Positions 20,353 to 31,290 of a stretch of DNA of 64,000 nt are shown here, one piece after another. The notes beneath the pieces are model-generated. The model did no database searches. It saw only the letters and a list, made by a program, of their open reading frames with translations, and had not been told where the DNA came from. Both the position numbers and the translations under genes were made by a program. The stretch spans positions 117,501 through 181,500 of the forward strand of contig JAVKOQ010000077.1 of the NCBI GenBank assembly GCA_031835245.1, written 5' to 3'. Every line of letters starts with the position of its first letter. The stretch's first letter is position 1. The stretch is from Balamuthia mandrillaris. Its lineage: Eukaryota; Discosea; Longamoebia; Balamuthiidae.

Positions 20353-23300
20353 ATGGCGTTCAAACGAAGTGCATCCAAGTACAGGCACGTCAAGGGCACC
20401 ACCGCCAAGAAAGAGCTGTGGTACTACGACATCCAGCAAGGCCCCGACACAACGGAGATGTGCCCGCTGGCCGCCTCCGCGGATTACGTAGCGGTCTCCT
20501 GGCGTGCCACGGGGGGAGGCAGCGTGGCCCTCCTCCCCTTGCGCGATGGGGCCGGGAAGCGCAGCGGCGCCACGGCGGTGCCCCCTTTGATCCCCTCCTG
20601 CCACTCCACCCCCGTGAGCGACCTGCAGTTCAGCCCCTTTGCCGAGAACGTCCTGCTGACGGCCGCCGAGGACGGCAGCCTCAAGGAGTGGTCCCTGCCG
20701 CAGGAGCCTTCGCTCTCCCAGGAGGCCCTCTCCGCGGGGGTGCAAGCCAGGGTCACCCTCTCGGGCCACGGCAAGAAGGTCGCCGCAGCGAGGTACAACC
20801 CCACGGCCTTGGGCGTGGTGGCCAGCGCCTCCCTGGACAAGAGCTTGAGGGTGTGGGACGTGGCCCGTGCCACCGCCACCACCGCTCTCACCGCCTTCAA
20901 GGACGGGCTCTACGCGCTGGACTGGAGCTACGACGGTCGCCTCCTGGCAGTTACCTCCAAGGACAAGAAGCTGCACATTGTGGACCCCAGAGACGGCAGT
21001 GCTGCCGTGCAAGAAGGCATCGGGCACGAGGGAGTGAAGCCCTCCTATGTTACCTGGCTGGGAGACTCGCCCTTGTTGCTCACCACCGGCTTCAGCAAGC
21101 TCAGAGAGAGGCAGTACCGGTTGTGGGACAGCCGAAAGGGCCTCTCTACGTCGCTCTCCTCCAACACACTAGACTCTTCAACTGGAGTGTTGGTGCCCAT
21201 CTACGATGAGGACACGCAGCTGCTCTTCCTGGCAGGCAAGGGAGATGGTGTCGTGCGTTGCTTTGAGGTCAACACGGAGGCCACCAACGCTGCTGGTTAC
21301 TTCACAGAGCTGACGCCGGTGGTCAATGACCAGCCCACAAAGGGCATTTGCAGGGTGCCGAAGAGAGCGTTGGACGTTATGGAGTGTGAGGTGGATCGTT
21401 TATTGCGTCTCACCCCCAGTGATATTGTTCCTGTCACCTTTGAAGTTCCCCGCAAGGCACTCTTTCCTTTGTTTTACTCTTCTCTCTTTCAGTTCAGTTG
21501 CTAATACAAACAAAACAACAGAGCCATCGCACATTCGCAGATGATTTGTTCCCTAAAACAGCAAGCACAGAACCCGCTTTGACTGCAGAGGCATGGTTTG
21601 GTGGCGAAACAAGCAAACCCAAGCTCATGAGCTTGGATCCGATGTACAGGCGTTCCGGTTCTTCCTCTTCTTCGTCTTCAGAAGCTTCATCTTCTTCCTC
21701 TGGTGCTGCTGCTTCTTCTTCTGCTTCATCTGCTTCTTCCTCTGCTGGGAGCAGTAGCGCAGCTTCTTCTTATTCTGCTGGTTCTTCTTCTCCAGCCGTG
21801 AACAGAAGCCCCTCTCCCAGAGCTAACGATGGTGAAGAAGAGGAGGAAGAAGGCGGCCAATACGTAAGTTCTTCTCGCATTTCCTCTCTCTTTGTTTTCT
21901 TCCTTCCTATTCATGCTTTTGCTTTCTATAGTACGTTCCAAAGACGATCAACATTGTGCGTTCTTCTAAATTCCGCCATCTGGCAGGACAACCCGAAGAG
22001 AAGAGGTTCTGGCACACGAACCTCAAAGTGCAAAATACGGGAACAGATGCCACCATTATCAGGGCCAATCCTACGTACTTTGCGGTGCCTTGGCTTGGTA
22101 CGGGAGGTCAGGTGGCTGTCATCCCTTTGGACCGTCCCGGCAAGCTTCCCGATAACATCGGAACTATCGAAACGGGTGCTGAGGTGTTGGACTATGACTT
22201 CCATCCTTACAAGGTATTCTCCCTTCTCCCTTCGCTTTGTACTTTGACATTTTTCTAACTTTCCCAAAGGACGACATGTTGGTAACGGCTACAGACGACA
22301 CCAAAGTCAGACTGTGGCAGATCCCCGAGGGACTTATGGACCAGAAGACAAATCACAGAGATGACATTGGTTGCCTGCGCGGCCACACCCGCCGAGTGCA
22401 CAACATCTACTTCCATCCGTTGTGCGCTGAGGTCTTGGCGACGGCCGCAATGGACCTCGACATCAAACTTTGGGATCTCAACACGCAGCAAGCTAAGATC
22501 ACGCTCAGCGGACACCAGGAGCAGATACAGAGCGTTGTATTCAGTTATGAGGGCGACATTATGGCTACTTCCTGCAAAGATAAGTTGGTCAGACTTTGGG
22601 TAGGTTTTCATTGTTCAAACTTTTTCCCACTCGCTTTCGCTCGTTTTTATTTCTTTTTTGTTATCCTTTGTTTGCTGTTCGTTTGTGTCCTTTTTTCTCT
22701 AACGTGTCTCCAAACCTTAAATAGGACCCAAGAAACAACAAGCAGACTGGTCAAACGGAAGGCCATCAAGCGCCCAAGGCCTCCCGCTTGGCCTGGCTGG
22801 GCAACTCCACCCGCCTCTTCTCCTCCGGCTTCAACAAGAACAGCGAGCGCGAGCTCTTTATCTGGGACACGCGCAACTTCTCCACGCCGCTCACGTCCCA
22901 AACCATCGGCGTGGGCTCTGGCCTGTTGGATCCTCTTTACGAGGAAGATTTGGGCGTCATGTTCTTGGTGGCCGTCGGAGACAGTTCCATCAAGTTCTTC
23001 GAGATTGTGGATGAAGCTCCTTATGCTCATTACCTGACACAATATCAGTCGCCCACGCAGCAGGCTGGTCTGGCTCGATTGCCCAAGCAGTGCTGCGATG
23101 TAAGGCGTGTGGAGGTGGCCAAGTTCTTGAAGCTCAGCGGAACCACCGTGGAGAAGTTTGCAATCAAAGTGCCTCGTACAAAGGTTTGTCTATCTCCTCT
23201 CGTTCTCCTGCTCTTTGTTTTCTCCTCTTCTCTTCTTCTAACACCTGAGAACAAAAAGACCGAGTTCTTCCAAGACGACCTCTTCCCACCCACCAGAAAA

Positions 23301-23585
23301 CAAACCTCCTTCCTCTCCTCCGGCGAATGGTTCTCCGGCAAGAACGCCAAACCTCAATACGAGAGCCTCCAACCGGCCGACATGACGCCTCTCTCCGACG
23401 CCCCCAAAGTGGTCCGCAAAGTGAAAAAGTTTAACCCAGACGACATCAAGCCCGATGCCTACGACCTCAAGGACATGGTCGTCAACAAGTTCCACGAGAA
23501 GATGATGGAGTACAAGGAAGGAGCCACGCAGCCCCTCCCCCAGGACCTCAACGAGGGCGTCGATGAGGATGAGTGGTCCGATTAA
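20353..23585 (+). CDS. Tandem coronin, coronin-7/POD-1 type
   Basis: Six exons, 20353-21456, 21522-21863, 21932-22213, 22270-22599, 22725-23183 and 23259-23585, all join in phase 0 and give 947 residues, close to coronin-7. Each half is a coronin WD40 beta-propeller. Half 1 starts FKRSASKYRHVKG and has SLDKSLRVWDVA and CRVPKRALDVMECEVDRLLRL. Half 2 starts VRSSKFRHLAG and has AAMDLDIKLWDL, ELFIWDTRNFSTPL and RLPKQCCDVRRVEVAKFLKL. A poly-Ser linker of about 60 residues separates them. The C-terminus DEDEWSD is acidic with a Trp, like Arp2/3-binding acidic motifs. Known coronin-7 proteins act in Golgi traffic and restrain F-actin assembly. The first intron appears to be GC-AG (AAG|GCACTC), because the GT alternative would delete the conserved VPRK. 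Confidence 0.9.
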
Positions 23586-23696
23586 GTTATAGTTCTCTGT
23601 TTCTTTTTTTTTTGTAACAGTAAAAAAAACCTTTTCATGAAAGAAGTGCTCGCTTTTGTGTAAAGTTTTGTTGTTTGAAAGCAGAAAAAAAATAAC

Positions 23697-25857
23697 TTAG
23701 GAAAGGCCCACGATCTTGCCGGTCTTGGGGTCAATGTCGATATCGTAGAAGCAGGGTCGGGTGGGCAAGCCCGGCATGGTGCTCATCGTGCCGCACAGCG
23801 GGTACACAAAGCCAGCGCCAGCGCTGACCCTCACGTCCCTGATGGGCACGGTGAAGCCGGTGGGAGCGCCCTTCGACTTGGCATCCGCGGAGAAGCTGTA
23901 CTGCGTTTTGGCCATGCAGATGGGGAGCTCGCCAAAGCCTTGCTTGGTGTAGGTCTCCAACTTCTTTTGGGCCAGCTCGCTCAGGGTCACGCCCTCTCCT
24001 CCATAGATCTTCTGCACGATGGCCTCCATCTTTTCCTTCAGGGGCATCTCCAATGGATACAAGAATCTAAAGTTGGAGCCTTCCTCTTTGGACTTCTTGC
24101 AAGCTTCTACGACGGCAGAGGCCAGCTCGGTGATGCCAGCACCTCCCTTGGTGAAATGGTTGCAAGGATAGGCTCCCTCAGCACCGGCTTCCAAGGACTT
24201 GGCGATGACCAGCCCGATCTCAGCATCTGTGTCGGTGCCAAAGCGGTTGACAGCCACCACGACGGGCACCCCAAAGTTGTCTCTCAGGTGCTGGATGTGC
24301 CTTTGAAGGTTGCAGCAGCCCTTCTCCAGGAGCTCCAAGTTCTCTTCCACGTAGGCCTTGTCCAGAGGAGTGCCGGCGGTCACAGCGGGACCACCGCCGT
24401 GCATCTTAAGGGCGCGCACCGTGGCCACCATCACGGCGCAGTTGGGAATGAGTCCACTGTAGCGGCATTTGATGTTCATGAACTTCTCACAACCGATGTC
24501 GGAGCCAAAGCCAGCCTCGGTAACGACAAAGCCATCCTCGCCGACCAGCTTCAACGCGATCTTGTCAGCAACAATGGAGGAGTTTCCGTGAGCAATGTTG
24601 GCAAAGGGACCGGCGTGCACAAACACAGGGGTTTGCTCCAAGGTTTGCATGAGGGTAGGCTTGATGGCGTCCTTCATCAACACCGTCAAGGCGCCGGCAA
24701 CGCCCAAGTCATCCGCCAAAACAGGGTTGCCTGCGCGATCGCTGCCGATGACCATGCGAGCGAGGCGCTCTCTCATGTCCTCCAGGCTGGTGGTCAGAGC
24801 CAAAATGGCCATGATCTCGCTGGCCACGGTGAGGTCAAAGGAGGTCTCTCGTGTCTTGCCCTTCTCCTCCGGTCCTTGCCCAACGGTCACTCCCCTCAGG
24901 AAGCGGTCGTTGGTGTCCAGCACGCGGTTCCAGGTGAGGGTCTCGGGGTCAATATCCAAGCGAGCAAAGCGACCGGCCTCCTCGGCGGTCAGCTCGTCGG
25001 GGTTGGTCTTGTTGATCCCGAGTCGCTGCAGGCGGCGCAGCATGGGCTCGCAAAACTCGCGTTTGCCGGTCTTCACGTCCTTGGGGCAGAGGCGGCGGAA
25101 GAGAGCATCGTTGGATTGAGTGGCCTCATGGAACATACGAGCATCTATTGCTGCCGCTGTTTTTTGTGGTTGGTAAAGTGTTTAGCAAGAGCTCAACAGA
25201 ATGAAGAACGAAGCGACATGAAAGAAAAAAAAAAAAGAAAAAAAAAGAAAAAAAAAGAAAAGAAAAGAAAAGAAAAGAAAAGAAAAGAAAAGAAAAGAAA
25301 AGAAAAGAAAAGAAAAGAAAAGAAAAGAAAAGAAAAAGAAAAAGAAAAAGAAAACAAAACTACAAGATAAAGAAGAGTGAAGAAAGCGTGCGGTTACCCA
25401 AAAGATTGTTAGCAGCGGTGATGGCGTGAATGTCGCCCGTGAGATGCAAGTTGAACTCCTCCATGGGGACCACCTGGGAGTAGCCTCCGCCGGCGGCTCC
25501 TCCCTTGATGCCAAAGGTGGGACCCTGGCTGGGTTGACGGAGGCAGGCAAACGTCTTCTTGTGGAGGTGAGCGCCGAGGCCCTGCGCCAAGCCCACGGTC
25601 GTGGTGGACTTGCCCTCTCCCAAGGGGGTAGGGGTGATGCCGGTGACCACCACGTAGTTGCCGTCCTTCTGGTCCTTCAATCGCTCCAAAACGTCCAGCT
25701 GGACCTTGGCCTTGTGTTTGCCGTAGAGCTCCAATTCCTCCTCCAAGATGCCGACCTCGGCGGCCACCTGGTGGATGGGAAGCAACTCAACCGACTGGGC
25801 GATGTCGATGTCGGAGGGGACCGGGCTTTTGATCTCTAAGCGACGTTTGCCTTCCAT
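23697..25857 (-). CDS. Formate-tetrahydrofolate ligase (monofunctional)
   Basis: Exons 25857-25398 and 25156-23697 give 639 residues in phase, and the splice restores the conserved [15 protein letters not shown] block. The P-loop [13 protein letters not shown], the substrate block [43 protein letters not shown] and the C-terminal [15 protein letters not shown] are all present. The enzyme joins formate to tetrahydrofolate with ATP to give 10-formyl-THF for purine and methionyl-tRNA metabolism. No dehydrogenase/cyclohydrolase domain is attached, unlike the animal and fungal C1 synthase, so this is the bacterial- and plant-like stand-alone form. No targeting peptide is evident, so it is probably cytosolic. 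The intron is filled by an AAAAG repeat. Confidence 0.95.
25221..25350. repeat. AAAAG pentamer repeat in the ligase intron
   Basis: About 18 tandem AAAAG units, with A-rich variants at the edges, inside the single intron of the formate-THF ligase gene. In the sense strand of the gene it reads TTTTC, a pyrimidine tract. Confidence 0.9.
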
Positions 25858-26013
25858 CTTCCCTCCCCCCTGCTGCTTTTATTATTTTTCTTCACCGGTT
25901 ATAAAATGGTTTGTCATTTTTTTCTTTTTCTTTTCTTATTTTTGATCCTAACACCTTAAAATTAAGGAAGTAGTCCAAACAGCTGTACAGAAAGTGGGAT
26001 ATTGGTGCCTCAA

Positions 26014-26085
26014 GGCGCCTTAGCTTAGTGGTAGAGCGTCAGTCTTGTAAACTGAAGGTCACGAGTTCAATCCTCGTAGGCGCCT
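26014..26085 (+). tRNA. tRNA-Thr (anticodon UGU)
   Basis: The 72-base cloverleaf folds fully. A perfect 7-bp acceptor stem (GGCGCCT with AGGCGCC) is followed by T at position 8, A at 9, D arm GCTT/GAGC, anticodon stem TCAGT/ACTGA with loop CTTGTAA, variable AGGTC, T arm ACGAG/CTCGT and discriminator T. There is no intron and CCA is not encoded. Internal A box TAGCTTAGTGG and B box GAGTTCAATCC match Pol III promoters, and a T5 run about ten bases downstream can terminate transcription. Confidence 0.96.
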
Positions 26086-26244
26086 ATTTATTTTTGTCCG
26101 AAAAATTTATTTTCTTTTTTTTTCCCTCCCATTATGGGTGTGCGCCCGTTTAGCTGAATGTAACGCTGCTTCATACATACAGCCTATCGAAGAGGAGGAG
26201 GGAAACAACAGCCGAACGAACAAACGCAACAGCTTCTCACACAC

Positions 26245-28548
26245 ATGGACCACAGCGTGATAAGGGTGGACGGGGTGGGCGTGCGGGTGCCGTTCCGCAG
26301 CGAGGCCCGTTTCAGGGCGCAACAAAGAGAGCAGGCGCTAGCGGAAACGCGCAAACGCAACGAGCGGCGGTTGCTCTCAGCGCTGGAAGCGTTGCTCAAG
26401 CAGAGCCCTGCACCTGGCTACCAACGCCACCAGGCCTCGTGGAGCTGCGATATCTACAGCATCGCCCACGAGGGAGAGGTGGAGGACATCTTGCGTCTCA
26501 TGGCGGAGACCCCTTCAAACATCACGTTGAACCTCGTGTACGACCGCAGCCAAGTCAACCTTGCCTCTTTGATCGCACTGTTTGGTTCTGTTGAGGCCCT
26601 GAAGCTGCTCTTGAGCCGCTTCGCATACTACGGTGAATACCGGCAGATGTTCAACTTTGCCAAGATGAGGGGACATAAGGACTGCCTCAAGGCTGTTGTC
26701 GCTTCGGCCAGGGCCAGGAACTGCGTTTGGAACTTCACCGCGGAGCAACTGCGGGAAGGGAGCGAGGAAGAGGACAGCCCTCAGCCTCGCACAGTCCCTC
26801 GCCTACAAAAAGTTTGCGCTGCCGTCCTTGCCCACGAGTTACACTTTGACATCGCCTCTTCTGCCTCTGCTTCTCCTTCTCAACTATGGCTGGTTCTCGC
26901 CAAGTCAGCCAGCGATGAGGCGCTGGAGCATATCCTTAGTGGCGAGCACCTTCCTCCTCAGCAGCGCAGCGAGGTGCTAATGCACCTCCTCTTCCATGAC
27001 CCCCAGCGTTTGTCCTCGCTGCTCTCCACCGAGGCCAAGGTGGAGTTGCTCATGTCCTGCGATAAGTACTGGCGAGAGCTGGCCGCCTCTCCTCAACTCA
27101 GCCTTCATACCGTTAAACTGTATCCAGGCCAACCAGCCTTTGGAGATGTCTTCTCTGTGTTTGACACGCCCTCTGAGATGTGGAGGATTGAGCCGGAAGA
27201 TGCCTTTGAGCGGCAACACAAGATCTTCCCAGAGTGCCATGCCTCTGTCAAGGCCAAAGCAGCAGCGATGGAGGAAAGCCAGAGGGCCTCAATAATCACT
27301 GACAGAGAGACCTTTCACAAGAGGATGGACGCCTTCTCTCAAGGACAGCTCAAAGGGCTCAACTGGGACAACCTCTTGGCGTTGGGTGGCTCTGTAGTGG
27401 CTTGCTTGCTTCCAACCCCCTTTGATCAGGCGTCTGGAGAGCACAACGACGACCCAACTGCTGAACAGCTCAACCAATACTATACTGAAACTTTCGGAGA
27501 GGGATCCGACATTGACCTCTGCCTCTATGGCATCGACGACGCAGCCCTCATAGCCGACAAGCTGGTCGAGATCCATGCCGCCATCGTGAAAGCCATCCCT
27601 GAGGTTCCTGTCACAACCATCTTCAACGGGGAGAGTGTCTCCTTCCTTCGACACTACCCCTACCGCCCCATTCAAGTCATGGGAGCCTTCCACTCCATCA
27701 CCGAAGTGCTTCACGGGATCGACCTGGACTGCACCGCTGTGGTGTTTGATGGGGAGAACGTGTGGGCCTTGCCTCGCGCTTGGATGGCCTTCAATCGACG
27801 CTGGAACCTGGCTCACGGCATGGCGAGGGATCTCTACGGCGTGAGAGGCTGTCCTCACTACGAGCAGCGCTTGATAAAGTATGCGCACAGAAGAGGATTC
27901 GCGATAGTGGATCGCTCTCTCGTCCGAAACGCGGATGGCTCGACTATCCTGGAACCATCCTCCTCCCAAACGCAGGACCTTGAAGCCTTGTTGCAAGAAC
28001 CAGACTACAGCCGTAAGTTCAACTGGGTGTACTCCTACGGGAATGACAAAGGGGAGCGCTGCTATCCAGGCGTAGGGCTGAAGCTCCTTCTGCTCTGCGA
28101 GCGGTACCCTCGTTTGAGGGAGATGGTGCTCTCGCTCAAACCGCTGGACAGCGTACCGTATGGGGCGGAGTGGCCTGCCGCGAAGGTCATCAAGCACCTC
28201 AAGAAATTTGGTGGCTTGAACAGATGGGACGATATGGCTCTCGAGGAAGAAGGCAACGAGTGGAGGGCAGAGTTTAACCACTTTGATGGATACACGAGAT
28301 ACCATGAGTCCCCGCAATTCGTCCATCACAGTGGAAGAGGGGAGGATGCGGGAGGCGGAGCCAAGGAGGAGGAGGAAGAGGAGGAGGAGCCAGATGACGG
28401 AGGAGAGAGATCGTTGAGGGGCAGCGTGCAGAACTTGCACCTGATGGCTAACCATAGACCCTTCCTTGTGCCGCATTGGTTGGCTGGCATGTTGGATACG
28501 TCCACAGAAGGTGAGGAGGAGGAGGAGGAGGAGGAGGAGGAGCATTGA
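26245..28548 (+). CDS. Ankyrin-like protein with predicted nucleotidyltransferase-fold domain
   Basis: A single exon of 767 residues. Residues about 55-150 look like degenerate ankyrin helices (DIYSIAHEGEVEDILRLMAE, ASLIALFGSVEALKLLLS, FNFAKMRGHKDCLKAVV). Residues about 370-520 carry a nucleotidyltransferase-like pattern: LALGGSVVACLLP, then about 35 residues on EGSDIDLCLYGID, and a later acidic strand GIDLDCTAVVFDG. These match GS, DxD and third-carboxylate positions of the pol-beta superfamily. RPIQVMGAFHSITEVLHG and VWALPRAWMAFNRRWN follow. The tail is acidic (poly-Glu from GGA triplets). If active it would transfer a nucleotide to an unknown acceptor; this is inferred from motifs only. 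The tRNA lies 160 bases upstream. AATAAATAAA just after the stop may serve polyadenylation. Confidence 0.65.
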   Translation: MDHSVIRVDGVGVRVPFRSEARFRAQQREQALAETRKRNERRLLSALEALLKQSPAPGYQRHQASWSCDIYSIAHEGEVEDILRLMAETPSNITLNLVYDRSQVNLASLIALFGSVEALKLLLSRFAYYGEYRQMFNFAKMRGHKDCLKAVVASARARNCVWNFTAEQLREGSEEEDSPQPRTVPRLQKVCAAVLAHELHFDIASSASASPSQLWLVLAKSASDEALEHILSGEHLPPQQRSEVLMHLLFHDPQRLSSLLSTEAKVELLMSCDKYWRELAASPQLSLHTVKLYPGQPAFGDVFSVFDTPSEMWRIEPEDAFERQHKIFPECHASVKAKAAAMEESQRASIITDRETFHKRMDAFSQGQLKGLNWDNLLALGGSVVACLLPTPFDQASGEHNDDPTAEQLNQYYTETFGEGSDIDLCLYGIDDAALIADKLVEIHAAIVKAIPEVPVTTIFNGESVSFLRHYPYRPIQVMGAFHSITEVLHGIDLDCTAVVFDGENVWALPRAWMAFNRRWNLAHGMARDLYGVRGCPHYEQRLIKYAHRRGFAIVDRSLVRNADGSTILEPSSSQTQDLEALLQEPDYSRKFNWVYSYGNDKGERCYPGVGLKLLLLCERYPRLREMVLSLKPLDSVPYGAEWPAAKVIKHLKKFGGLNRWDDMALEEEGNEWRAEFNHFDGYTRYHESPQFVHHSGRGEDAGGGAKEEEEEEEEPDDGGERSLRGSVQNLHLMANHRPFLVPHWLAGMLDTSTEGEEEEEEEEEEH

Positions 28549-28615
28549 TGCAACGGGAATAAATAAACTGTACAAAACCCAAGCTTCTGATAAACATTTC
28601 GTTGCTCGGTGAGTG

Positions 28616-28618
<3 letters not shown>

Positions 28619-28655
<37 letters not shown>
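28619..28655 (+). repeat. GA microsatellite in the leader of the F-box gene
   Basis: About 37 bases of perfect GA lie 112 bases upstream of the F-box ATG. This tract reads GA in the sense strand, in contrast to the CT sense of intron repeats. Confidence 0.85.
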
Positions 28656-28660
<5 letters not shown>

Positions 28661-28766
28661 CGTTCATATCCTGCACTGCGTGGCGTGGGCGAGTCTTTTC
28701 GCTGAACCTCCTCCTCCTGAACCTGGTTTTTCCGATAGCAACAAAGCAAGCAAGAGGTCGTTGGCA

Positions 28767-30018
28767 ATGTCGGTTACGCAGCTGCCCTGCGAGGTGCTGC
28801 AGCTGGTGTTGGAGTTGCTGCCGCCCAAACAAGTGGCCGGGGCTTGCGGCCTCGTCTGCCGCTCGTGGAGGGATGCCAGCCAGGACCCTGCCTTTTGGTA
28901 CCGCTGCCATGTTCTTCTTCTTCTTCTTCTTCTTGTTCTTCTTGTTCTTGTTCTTCTTCTCTTCTTCTTCTTCTTGTTCTTCTTCTTCTTGTTCTTCTTG
29001 TTCTTCTTGTTCTTCTTCTTCTTCTTCTTCTTCTTCTTCTTCTTCTTCTTCTTGTTGTCTCTTGTTCTTGTTCTTCTTCTTCTTCTTCTTCTTCTTCTTC
29101 TTCTTCTTGTTCTTCTTGTTCTTCTTCTTCTTCTTCTTCTTCTTGTTCTTCTTGTTCTTCTTCTTGTTCTTCTTGTTCTTCTTCTTCTTCTTCTTCTTCT
29201 TCTTCTTGTTCTTCTTCTTCTTGTTCTTCTTGTTCTTCTTTCTTGTTCTTCTTGTTCTTCTTCTTCTTGTTCTTCTTGTCTTCTTCTTCTTCTTCTTCTT
29301 CTTCTTCTTCTTGTTCTTCTTGTTCTTCTTCTTCTTGTTCTTTTTGTTCTTCCTTCTTCTTGTTCTTCTTCTTGTTCTTCTTCTTCTTCTTGTTTTGTTC
29401 TTGTTCTTCTTCTTCTTGTTCTTCTTGTTCTTCTTCCTTGTTCTTCTTGTTCTTGTTCTTCTTCTTCTTGTTCTTCTTCTTCTTCTTCTTGTTCTTCTTG
29501 TTTCTTCTTCTTGTTCTTCTTGTTCTTCTTCTTCTTGTTCTTCTTTGTTGTTCTTTCTTCTTCTTTGTTCTTTCGTTCTTCTTGTTCTTTCTGTTCTTCT
29601 TCTTCTTGTTCTTCTTGTTCTTCTTCTTGTTCTTCTTTCTTCTTCTTCTTCTTCTTCTTCTTCTTCTTCTTCTTCTTCTTCTTCTCGTCAATCCGCTAAT
29701 AGTGCTCGTCATTCAGAGGCACCATTGTTAGTCTTGGAAGGAGGTCAAGACAACCGTGTGACTCTCCCTCAGCCGCTCAACCTCAACCTCCTCAAAGGTA
29801 GCACCACAGCTCTCTACATCCACACCAGCAGCGCTACTGGCATTAGCTACACCCAAGCAAAGAGCGACTGCCAAGTGGGGGATGTGGTTCTTGCTGGCCC
29901 GCATCTTTCCTTGACTGCAGGCTTCTACTTTGCCAGCCCTGAAGCGTTCAAGTATGCAAATGAGGATCAAGTCCGCGAGTTTGCTGGAAGAATCGAATAC
30001 TTTGTTGCTGGGTGTTGA
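28767..30018 (+). CDS. Small F-box protein with a very large TTC/TTG intron
   Basis: The first exon encodes an F-box directly after the Met: LPCEVLQLVLELLPPKQVAG, then CRSWRDASQDPAFW, the Skp1-binding motif of SCF ubiquitin ligases. The last exon encodes about 100 residues ending at the TGA at 30016-30018 (LPQPLNLNLLKGSTTALYI, SYTQAKSDCQVGDVVLAGP, REFAGRIEYFVAGC), which I do not recognise. Two splice models stay in phase: exons 28767-28910 and 29719-30018 (147 residues, donor GTTCTT), or 28767-28897 and 29703-30018 (148 residues, donor GTACCG). The first keeps the whole F-box edge WYRC. Everything between is microsatellite. The expected role is substrate selection for ubiquitination. Confidence 0.65.
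28911..29687 (+). repeat. TTC/TTG triplet tract of about 780 bases
   Basis: Almost only TTC and TTG triplets (plus rare single-base slips), the longest simple repeat in the window. It is open in several frames on both strands. It sits between the F-box exon and the last exon of the same gene and is interpreted as an intron. Its true length in the genome could differ from the assembled one. Confidence 0.85.
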
Positions 30019-30090
30019 AGAAGGCAAAGTTGAAGGAAACAGTCGAAGAATAAACAGCAAAAGTATGACCAAATGGTTTCATCATGCATG

Positions 30091-31234
30091 TCACCGAAGG
30101 CTATTCATGAACTCGCGGACGGGCGCAGGTACATAGCTCTTGTACTCCTTGAGGAACGCCGTTGTGATGACTTGTTGCAACTTGTCCATCGGGTTATCTT
30201 CATCTGTGATGAGGTGTGCGCCATCGCTTTCTTGTGCAGCCTCCTCCATAGGCAGCTCCCACTCTTCAAAGTGGTTCCAAATCCAATAAGCATCTTCTCC
30301 TTCGCTCTTCCAAGACTTTACATCATCGGGGAGGTTAAATTGGATGCTATGCTCCGAAGCAAAGAATACCTGTATCTTATTATTCAGTACGCGTTGCAAG
30401 AGAAGCAGAAGAAGAAGAAGAAGAAGAAGAAGAAGAAGAAGAAGAAGAAGAAGAAGAAGAAGAAGAAGAAGAAAAATTAAGAAAAAGAGAGGAACAACAA
30501 GAGTTTCGTACAAGGTTTGCAACCAGGTATTTGGCTGATGGCACTCGGTCTGGTGGTTGATCCACAAAGCATCGTACATGAGGAAAGACCGACCGGAGCG
30601 TCCTGAAGATGGACCAGGTAGCTGACATCTGTCGCTTTGTCCCTTTGGCAAACCCAAAGCTTACACCCTTTTGTTAATCATACGTCTTTACCTCTCTTCC
30701 TTCCTTCTTTTGTTCTGCTCCAACTGTTTTTCCTATCTTCTCTCTATTCTCTGTTCCCTTCTTTCATTCTGTTCTCTTTTTTGTCGCCTCTTAAACGTAC
30801 AAGTTTAAAACAAGGACACCGTTTGGAGGACGAAGCAGGTCTCGGATGGTACGGAATGTCTCCTGTGTCAACAAATGCGAGGCTGTGCTGCCTCCTTCAA
30901 ACACATCTTTGAAGGAGAAAAAAAACACAAACGAGTTAGCATCCTCCATTGCAAGAAGAACAAGAAACGAACCATGAAGAATGGCATCATAACGGAGATC
31001 ACGTTGCGATGCTTGCTCCAAGAAGAGTCTTCCATCCATAGCAAACTCTGCACCAGCGCTACTGCCACCACGAAAGCCAAAAAACTCACGAGCATACTGC
31101 AAGACTACCGGATTGATGTCCACCACATCCATATGAGACACCACTCCAGCCGCCTCCAAAGACTTGGCCGTACTTCCAATGCCCACTCCGCTGTTGAAGA
31201 GAGAGAACGAAAGAGGAGCATACTCAGAGAAGAG

Positions 31235-31290
<56 letters not shown>

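Noticed and set aside
23940-25370. Plus-strand open frame of 476 residues
   Set aside because: It lies opposite the formate-THF ligase and arises from GC-rich codon bias; its end is the AAAAG repeat.
27289-28767. Minus-strand open frame of 492 residues
   Set aside because: It is antisense to the ankyrin/nucleot​idyltransferase-like gene; its sequence is low complexity at one end and shows no domain.
28774-29712. Poly-Arg/Lys/Glu protein frames through the TTC/TTG tract
   Set aside because: They are repeat translations; the flanking exons of the F-box gene explain the tract as an intron.
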